NCBI GenBank assembly: GCA_004335635.1
Contig: QAXH01004367.1
Location: 8,312-37,035, forward strand
Direction: 5' to 3'
Length of the DNA: 28,724 nucleotides
Source of the DNA: Chloromonas sp. AAM2
Lineage: Eukaryota; Chlorophyta; Chlorophyceae; Chlamydomonadales; Chlamydomonadaceae
Translations under genes and position numbers: made by a program
Shown here: piece after piece, positions 22,301-28,724 of the stretch
Layout: every line of letters begins with the position of its first letter
Numbering within the stretch: position 1 is the stretch's first letter
Notes under the pieces: model-generated
Told to the model about the DNA's origin: nothing
What the model saw: the letters and a program-made list of their open reading frames with translations, nothing else
Database searches by the model: none

Positions 22301-25300
22301 GCGAGGTTGATTGACTGATGAGTCATGTCACCAAGTCATGTCAAGCAAATGTAACTCACTTCATCTTGATCATGTGCTGTGCAGAAGGCCGGTCCGCTGA
22401 AGGCTGTCCTAGCTGCTGCTGCCGCCAGCACCGCCTACATGCTTCCCACCTCGCCCATCGAGGCCACCACCCCCACATCCGCCCATGACTCATCCCATGA
22501 CACTCTGCTCGGCCCTAGCCAATGGTTCGCTTTGCAAACCACCCCCACGCCTGCCCCAACCGCTGCACTGCCCACCCCTTTCCACGCACAGCCTCTGCCA
22601 CCAGCTGGAGTGCCTGCCTTTGCCCAGGCCAGCCAGGCAGCTGCGGCACAACATAGCAGTGTGCAGTCTACAGCCGGTGCGCCAGCCAACCAGGCTAGCC
22701 AACCCCCAGGCACAGCAGCAGCAGCAGCAGCAGCAGCAGGCATAGCAGGAGCAGGTGCCGGGGCATCAAGTGGTTGGCTGTTTCCAACTGCCCAACTGAC
22801 AGCAACCGCTGAAACTGACAATAGCCGCAACGACGACGACGCTGGTGTAACTTGCGGGGTTGGGCCAGAAGGCGCTAAGGCGGTGGCTCAAGTGTGGCTA
22901 CAGAAAGAGCTTCGTTATGTTGGTTTGCTGCCCTTCTACTACGGGCCTCTGATGGTTGCGATGCTGCTGGCGCCTGGTGTGGAGGTCACAGCTGGCTTGC
23001 TGGAAGCTGCGCAGGAGGTGAGTCGTAAAATACTACATCATACTCTCGTCATATATCAAAGTACCGGTAATCGACCAAAGTCTACTAACTCCCCATATCA
23101 ATGCTTCATCACTTCATGGACTAAATGCGTCAGTGGCATGCATGGGCAGAGGGAGCGGGTAAGGACGATGGTTATGCCGTGCTCAGGGCTGCTTGAACCA
23201 ATGTCACACCTCACGCATTGGGCTGGCCAGCAGCATAGGCTGAGATGATGCTGTGCGGAAGATTTTGGATACTGGCAGCGGTTGAAGGCAGGGGTGTGCC
23301 ATCAGCACGTCAGTTCCCCATAACAACAGTATATACAAATGAAGTGGATGATTCGGGCCAGTGACCCCCCATCCACAGCAACTTTTGGTTTTGACTCCTT
23401 GCTGAGGCTGGTTGGGCAGCGGCTTCCATGAAGTTTGACTTGAATCATCCAATTCATTAGTGGATTGCTTGACAATGAGGATATGTACAAGCATGACGTG
23501 GCTTAGGGAGCATGTGGATCTTTCAGGCTCGTACAGCAAGGGTAAGGTGCTGAGGCAAGAGCCATGTCATCGGCTTGAGAGATCTGCTGTTCTGCATCTG
23601 AGTGTCACTGAATATGCAGTGCACGTGCCTGATTATACCTGTTTAAATCAGGGAAGCTGTTAGAGATACTCAAACACAAGGTTGGAGTAGGGAAGAAGCC
23701 ATCTAAGTCGGCAAGCTGGCGGGAGGGGAAACGTGAAGCGGGAACCGCCTCGGAACCGACAGGAGTTTACAGGAAGAGTCAGGAGATAATTGACTGCTGA
23801 TAAGTGCCTTGGAACACGGCATTTATCGGGAACAAAGTAGACATTCACAGGAAACGGTGTACGGTGTGAAGTCCGACAGTCAGACAGTCAGACAGACAGA
23901 CGAAAGGAGAGCGATAGTAAGCAATGCAATAAGCAAAGCATCAACGGGCCGTCGGTACCAGTCCCGTTGCAAAACGGGTGCGGATGTCCAGTTGTATGGC
24001 AGGTGGCGGGCTGCTCTGCCTTGGCTCTTGCTGGTGTTGTTTGTCACATGGCCTTCAAGTTCCGGGGAGGACTGCTCAGCGGGAGCAGATGGATAGCCAC
24101 TGGTCGCCACTGCACTCTTAGCAACACAGCTCTTGGAAATTGCATGTCACCCACTGGTCACCACCGCACACTGGCTTTGCAGGTTCTGTTGTCGCAGTGT
24201 CACCCTCTGGCCGGTCAGCTGCAGGGTAGCCTGCCGCCCTCCTCGAACCTGTGGCACCAGAAGGGGTACAGGTACTGCCACGAGGACTGCGCAGCGGACG
24301 CAACTAGGTGGGTCAGAGTGCACCTATACATTTGTCTACTGATCTACATATGGCGCGTGTAAGGCGATGGATTTGCAAGTAACTCTGGCATTGTGACCCT
24401 CTCATCAAGAGCTGTTGAATGTACTCCGTTAGGACCTGTGCTAAGAAAGGGTTGCGCACCCCCCTCAACCCGGCTCAAAAACACGGTGTTCAGCCCCTAG
24501 TTTTTGGTGGCCTCCTGTCAGGTAGGCCATCGCAGGATACAAGACGGCGCGAGGCTCAAAGGTGCACGCATATTGGATAGACATCATATGTTCGCTATGT
24601 ATGTGTTCAAATCTCAAAACGTTCACTTGTTCACATCAAAGAGTCTGTCACCGAACACGTCTCAACTCAAAGCCCGTGCAATGGAGGCACCTAGGTTATG
24701 CACAAGCAAAACAGCATTTCATGGGCTGCGACTGCTATGCTTGTGTGATGTTTTCATGCTGTGCCAGTGGCTTGCATCTCTGCAGGGATTCATAGAGGCC
24801 GAGTTCTGAAGTTTGTTGATTGTTTCAGCAGTCACTGTACGTGTGGGAGTTCGAGTTCACGTTGCTCAAGGAAAGCAATGCAATCAACTACCAACCTAGG
24901 TCCAGTGCACAGAAAGGCGCCCAGCAAACACACGTCTTCTGCATACTGCTGGCAGGATGGACAAAAGCCTGCACAGTTTAACAACGCCCATGCCTGTGTG
25001 TTCTGAACATTCAGGGCTACTCCTATCAAGAAGGTCACGACACTGAACGATGCCACTCTACGTCTGGCTGCACACACACGCAACAAGCTGGACCTTTGGA
25101 CACAAGCTCCTAGCACAAGCGAGACAGGCCCTGCTCCGGCCGGCACAGAGCAGAACTCTAGTGCTGGGGTGCAAGAAACCGTGGATGGTCTGATCGGTTC
25201 CCAAGGCGGTCTCGGTTCAGAGGGTGACTATGAAGTGGTGACTAGGACAGCGGCTGATGCATGGGTGGTGGTTAGGCAGGCGGAGAGCAGGCGCATGCAT

Positions 25301-25405
25301 GTGGCCATAGACCAGGCGCCTGTGCCCTCGCTACTGGGGGTATCAGCGCACGTCCAAAGACTGTGTGACAAGCTCTATCCTGGTTTTTTTGTGGGGTTCA
25401 GCTGA
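19343..25405 (+). CDS. CCZ1: Vacuolar fusion protein CCZ1 (Rab7 exchange-factor subunit), nine exons
   Basis: Exons: 19343-19573, 19903-19998, 20773-20892, 21376-21565, 21796-22046, 22385-23017, 24183-24311, 24829-24899, 25015-25405 (TGA at the end). Total 2,112 bases, 703 residues. CCZ1 features seen: the first longin strand CLAVFNSRQGQKEG then DEKVLAFFP and IVGLAQALQGF (residues 30-72); CEASIWIMM joined to VVSKGW (101-115), matching the family's CE..IWM-VV; LHALVVLLHG; LANPLGLHRGIPLL; a second longin segment VGVHVAWHGMPVWSTLA; KGYRY near 535; IKKVTTLNDATLRLAA near 577; and a C-terminus of WVVVRQAESRRMHVAID, then a short segment ending FFVGFS. Known role: with MON1, activates Rab7 for fusion at late endosome and vacuole. 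Animal and plant CCZ1 proteins are about 480-500 residues; the excess is a Pro/Ala/Gln-rich insert at ~300-450. Intron 1 uses a GC donor. The exon 7 end was chosen by phase (see findings). Confidence 0.85.
20096..20240 (+). repeat. Purine-tailed CCTGACCT repeat (CCZ1 intron 2)
   Basis: GACCGCCCTGACCTACCCTG is followed by AGCAAGAAAGGAGAAGAAAG and a long GGCAGAAA-type purine tract. The same arrangement occurs at 5591-5636 and, more diverged, at 5841-5880. The long minus-strand frame over this tract is a composition effect. Confidence 0.5.
23733..23971 (+). repeat. Retroposon-like 3' end, copy 1 (CCZ1 intron 6)
   Basis: Starts with GTGAAGCGGGAACCGCCTCG and ends with TACCAGTCCCGTTGCA. It matches 27197-27405 in the same orientation. 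The first part reads as the end of a protein (VKREPPRNRQEFTGRVRR, then a stop). An untranslated stretch with a CAGTCAGACAGT microsatellite follows. Copy 1 has about 30 extra bases after GGCATTTAT. Confidence 0.75.
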
Positions 25406-25747
25406 GTTGTGACACAGTTCCAAATACCTCGACCTTGGTGGTAACTCTGGACTGCACTTGTCTGCCCCAGCCATGTGCAACTGCAGTTCTCCTGGTGGTG
25501 ATGGTCTGCAAGAACTCATATAACTTTGCTGAGATGTGCGCTGCATGGGCAGCGCTATTGTGCTGCGCCTTTGGTCCACGTTTGCGTATGTTACGCATGG
25601 AGGTTTGCGCGTATGCAGGAGAAGCTTTGATGTGTTTGACAGCAGGCGATGCAGTGCCGTTGCTGAGATGTTGCATTGCAATCACTGGACATTTGTTGAG
25701 CAGGCCTGGCACATTTGTTGACGTGAAATGTTGCATCATAAAAAAAG

Positions 25748-25790
25748 GTGTTTGCCAGTTCTGGGACAATTTCCAAGGACTGCACTGGCG
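25748..25790. mobile_element. Small inverted-end element, copy 6 (CCZ1 3' region)
   Basis: GTGTTTGCCAGTTCTGGGAC is followed by AATTTCCAAGGACTGCACTG, in the same orientation as the left end of copy 4. It is preceded by a run of A. No right end is evident. Confidence 0.5.
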
Positions 25791-26149
25791 TCAGTGCTGT
25801 GACGACGGAATTGTGGAAACAGGGTTCATGCCAGAGTACAGGGTCCATCTGGGAGGGTGCTCATAACATTAAAGTTACAGTAGGCGAGGCAACTTGTCCA
25901 ACAAAACAACAAAATCACGAACAAAAGGAAAGGATTCAACAAATCAACGGAAAATAGCTCGTTCCCAGCCTTGGAAGATAATCCAATCAGAAGTTATTCA
26001 AAGCCATAGTCTGTGTTGAGTTGCGCTCAGTTAAGCAAGTCTGGCTGCCCTGGCTTGGTGTTGAAACATCCTGTTTTGAGGACTTAATTTAGTGCAGTCA
26101 GTCCTCAACAGGACACCTCACCCTAACACCAGCAGGTTGAAAAACTGGT

Positions 26150-26154
26150 TGTAA
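26150..26154 (+). terminator. Candidate poly(A) signal TGTAA of CCZ1
   Basis: TGTAA occurs on the plus strand 745 bases after the CCZ1 stop and before the next gene on that strand. The position is compatible with a long algal 3' UTR. The motif alone is weak evidence. Confidence 0.3.
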
Positions 26155-26311
26155 TCACCGGCATGTAGGGGCCAGTTTGGCTGACCTGTCCAAACTAGGC
26201 CGACCGTTCCCATAGCTCCAGAAGCTGCGTGCTGACTGGCAGCTTCCTGGCTGCCCTGCTGTCCCTCATGTTGCGTGAGTCACGCGTGGTGGTGGTGTTG
26301 TACTCGTAGCC

Positions 26312-28414
26312 ATGATGACCATTGCCTTGACTGCGGGGGTCCTGTGTGTGTTACAGCTATTCTCTTCGCTTCAAGTGATTACAAGGTGGGGAGCTAGGAC
26401 ACGAGAAAGAGGGGACCCCACCCCGACGATCGAGCACATGCAGGCAGAAACGGCCGAATGCAGGAACGCATCGCGGAACCGGACGAGACAGAGAAAAGCC
26501 AGGGCCGACAAGCCCGAAGCGAAAGAGCCGAGAAGGCCAAAGCAGAAGACAGGAAAACCGACGGTTCACGAAGAAGCTAGGGAGAAGACAGGAAATGCAT
26601 GCAAGTGTCTCGATCACACCAGTGCCGTACATGCAGCTGGCGGCCAGAAGCCGAAAACCCTCAAACAGTCTGGACTTTACCCTAGTTCCTTGAACGAAAC
26701 AAAGGAACAGTGTGATGGCGGCTGCTGCGCCGGGAACTACCACACAATGCTTACATGCTTAAGATAGGTGCTGACAGTAGCAGGCAAGGAGAACCACACG
26801 AGCTTGACTGAGCGATGTCCCAGAACCACACGAACTTGGACAGGATGTCAGTCATCCGTCATGTTGATGGGCGCCTCGTCAGCCTCAGCAGCCGCCCCTG
26901 GTGCATGGCGTTTGCGGTGGCCTGGGGCGGGCGCCAGGGCGTGTTGGTAGGATGGTGGGCACAGATTTGGCCGGATTGTACATGTGCAAATTGAGGCAGG
27001 CAATTTGTAGGGCTGATGGGCGAGGTATCATGGTTGGGTTGTGGCTAAGTGTCCAGAGAGCTGGGATGAAGTTAAGTAGTTGGGTGTGAGAAGATTGGTG
27101 AGAGTCGGTGCGGAGAAGGCGCGCGAGGAGGAGGAGGCCAGGGAGGAGGCGGTGGCTCGGGATGCTCAGAGATTCCACAATGGGAGGGAGCAGCCTGTGA
27201 AGCGGGAACCGCCTCGGAACCGACAGGAGTTTACAGGAAGAGTCAGGAGATAATTGACTGCTGATAAGTGCCTTGGAACACGGCATTTATAGAAGTCAGA
27301 CAGTCAGACAGTCAGACAGACAGACGAAAGGAGAGCGACGAGCAGCGATAGTAAGCAATGCAATAAGCAATGCATCAACGGGCCGTCGGTACCAGTCCCG
27401 TTGCAGCCTTCCCCTACGTGGCCCCACCCCAACAAAGCGGATCACCGCGACGCGACACTATCACCCTGGCTTAGGTACATGCTGCTGACATCGTGCATCA
27501 GATGGGTAAAGAGTATGTGGAATGCAGTAGGAAAGGTTCTGTCCGCACCGGGGTTCTGTGGGCGGGGTGCCGTCGATGTGGGAAGGGTCCACGAGGGGTC
27601 AGGGCTGTCTTCCGCTCTCTAAATGCTGGGACCTATGCTATTCTCTGGGCCAGCCACCTTTTGCGCTGCCATCTGGTATCACGTACTGTGCCCAGAGAAA
27701 CGTTTCAAAAAATCGACTGTTTCATCTTGTCTGCTAAAATCAAGCAATATCGTGGACTTCAGGAGCATTCTCCAGACAGGATTCTCCAGACAGGATGCGA
27801 GCCAATTCCGCTTTTTTGTATGCGCTACTATCCATGTCCGGGTTACTCAGCTTACTCAGTTCACTCGCTTGTGCATCGGGCACGCAAGTACTTGTGCGGA
27901 GTGAATCCATGGTCAAGGCGAGAGCAGCTGGGAATGTTTGGGTGCAGGCCGAGCAAGGTGTGTCATGATCCCTCAGCGCGGCCACTACACCGGCCACTGC
28001 ATCTGCGCTACTTCTGGTACAGATCGAGATTGGTCGTGCTGCTTGAGGCCGCAGCGTGACCTGGGTTTTACCCTGCCGCCGCTTGATTGGTCATTGCTCT
28101 TACCGGCGGTGCTATTGCGACTGCTGTGAAAGCAGAAGGGCCTGACAATCTGGACAAGGCCGGTTCAGACTCGGACATGTTGCGGTTGGTGCAGTGCATC
28201 AACGGCCAGTACGTGCCCAAGAACATGACATGGGCTGCCGCCATGGCTGATGATCTGGCATCTGTCAAGGTAAGGAGATGATTGCTCTGTGCCTGTTCAT
28301 CACATGCCACTCTCCCCTCGCTCAGTGAGGCTGATTGAGTGCTCCCTCCCTCTCCCTCTCCCTCTCTCTTTCTTTCACTCACTCTTATCCACTCGCATTC
28401 ACCTTCTCTCTCTA

Positions 28415-28454
<40 letters not shown>

Positions 28455-28724
28455 ACACTCTCTCTCTCACTCTCTTACACGTATTCTGACGACACCAACC
28501 AGTTGCAACGTGATTGGAACAGTGTGGCTTGAGTTTTCAATGGCCATCTTTGCTGTCTTGCCAGCAAATCCTGCTCGTCTCGTGTAAGCTCACCTGGAAT
28601 CCAACCCTTGCCTGTTGTACTGTTCAGGTGATTGGTGCGTGGTGGTCGACCAAGCAGGCGCGTGTGCCTTTGACCGTTGTCACGCATTCGAGTGTAGACC
28701 GTATCCCACAGCTGCACGCCCAGT
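26312..28724 (+). CDS. Probable GT49/LARGE-like glycosyltransferase, 5' part only
   Basis: Well-supported exons are 28136-28269 and 28628 to the window edge. Together they encode GPDNLDKAGSDSDMLRLVQC, NGQYVPKNMTWAAAMADDL and then VPLTVVTHSSVDRIPQLHAQ. The last segment resembles the opening motif of GT49 enzymes (LARGE, B4GAT1), where a T-x-x-[ST]-x-DR-L-x-x-L pattern starts the catalytic domain. Two weaker upstream exons keep phase: 26312-26385, giving a hydrophobic start (MMTIALTAGVLCVLQLF) that would suit a type II Golgi anchor, and 27407-27474. The phases are 2, 1, 0, so the chain is consistent, but these two rest on phase and splice sites alone. The family moves sugars from nucleotide-sugar donors onto glycans in the Golgi lumen. 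The catalytic DxD lies outside the window. Exon usage before 28136 is uncertain. Confidence 0.45.
27083..27405 (+). repeat. Retroposon-like 3' end, copy 2, with a longer upstream frame
   Basis: The shared part is 27197-27405. Here the open frame extends further upstream, to about 27083. It gives a charged Glu/Arg-rich segment (EKAREEEEAREEAVARDAQR) running in frame into the shared VKREPPRNRQEF. That makes copy 2 a longer 5'-truncated copy of the same element. No reverse transcriptase segment is visible, so class is unproven. Confidence 0.55.
28341..28477. repeat. (CT)n/(CA)n compound microsatellite in the GT49-like intron
   Basis: CT-rich sequence at 28341-28420 is followed by an (AC)n run of about 40 bases and further CT repeats. 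All of it lies in the intron between exons ending at 28269 and starting at 28628. Several short frames over it (Ser/His/Thr runs) are not genes. Confidence 0.9.

Larger units (their letters stand above)
25406..26311. other. CCZ1 3' region and upstream region of the GT49-like gene
   Basis: The stretch follows the CCZ1 stop codon. It contains one copy of the TTTGCCAGTTCTGGGACAAT element at 25748-25790 and a plus-strand TGTAA at 26150-26154 that could end the CCZ1 transcript. A hydrophobic frame at about 26225-26272, followed by GTGAGT, was considered as an exon but has no start codon. No other gene is seen. Confidence 0.4.

Noticed and set aside
26225..26272. Possible hydrophobic exon (VLTGSFLAALLSLML) before GTGAGT
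   Set aside because: No in-frame ATG precedes it; a stop lies a few codons upstream, no good acceptor is present, and it does not chain to the next exons.
26357..26743. A 128-residue minus-strand frame resembling a membrane protein
   Set aside because: Same cause: it is the reverse of a purine-rich tract on the plus strand, with no splice-site or family support.
26386..26767. Continuation of the 26312 frame as a single 151-residue Lys/Arg/Glu-rich protein
   Set aside because: The part after the GTGGGG donor is purine-repeat sequence. Ending the exon at 26385 gives a phase that chains to later exons.
28289..28587. Three overlapping Ser/Leu/Thr/His-rich plus-strand frames
   Set aside because: They are translations of the CT/CA microsatellite in an intron.
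1..28724. tRNA, rRNA, CRISPR, phage or bacterial operon content
   Set aside because: No cloverleaf, rRNA core motif, regularly spaced repeat array or ribosome-binding-site-led gene series was found. Gene structure is eukaryotic throughout.

Overview
The window is nuclear DNA of a eukaryote, most likely a chlorophyte green alga of the Volvocales type. That placement is an inference. It rests on short, GC-rich exons separated by GT-AG introns of about 70 to 1,200 bases, Ala/Gln-rich linkers, CAG/CTG runs, TGTAA motifs where poly(A) signals are expected, and introns full of minisatellites and small dispersed repeats. There are no bacterial-style operons, rRNA genes, tRNA genes or CRISPR arrays. 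Long open frames are rare and mostly meaningless here, so genes were rebuilt exon by exon, by chaining splice sites that keep the reading phase.
Layout: (1) 282-11141, minus strand: the 5' part of a very large gene, 15 exons in phase (at least 1,173 residues, C-terminus outside the window). It encodes a single N-terminal CCCH zinc finger, long low-complexity linkers, an unrecognised helical region and at least four degenerate ankyrin units. (2) 12600-16028, minus strand: a complete six-exon gene for a 566-residue Cys-rich protein I do not recognise. (3) 16396-19123, minus strand: a complete six-exon gene for a 270-residue AIMP1/Arc1p/EMAPII-like tRNA-binding cofactor of aminoacyl-tRNA synthetases. 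(4) 19343-25405, plus strand: a complete nine-exon gene for a 703-residue CCZ1, the partner of MON1 in the Rab7 exchange factor. It starts 219 bases from the AIMP1-like gene and is divergent from it. (5) 26312 to the right edge, plus strand: the 5' end of a probable GT49/LARGE-like glycosyltransferase gene. Only its last two exons in the window are well supported.
Genes 3, 2 and 1 lie head to tail on the minus strand; genes 4 and 5 lie head to tail on the plus strand. The 19124-19342 interval is therefore the divergent centre of the window. The genes do not form one pathway: translation (AIMP1-like), endosome-to-vacuole traffic (CCZ1), Golgi glycosylation (GT49-like), and two proteins of unknown role.
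Noncoding DNA carries at least four repeat families: a small element with a TTTGCCAGTTCTGGGACAAT core (six sites), a ~107-bp repeat (three copies), a retroposon-like 3' end of 209-239 bp (two copies), and a purine-tailed CCTGACCT family. The most unusual local structure is a ~50-bp tandem array that multiplies the splice donor of exon 7 of the CCCH-ankyrin gene.
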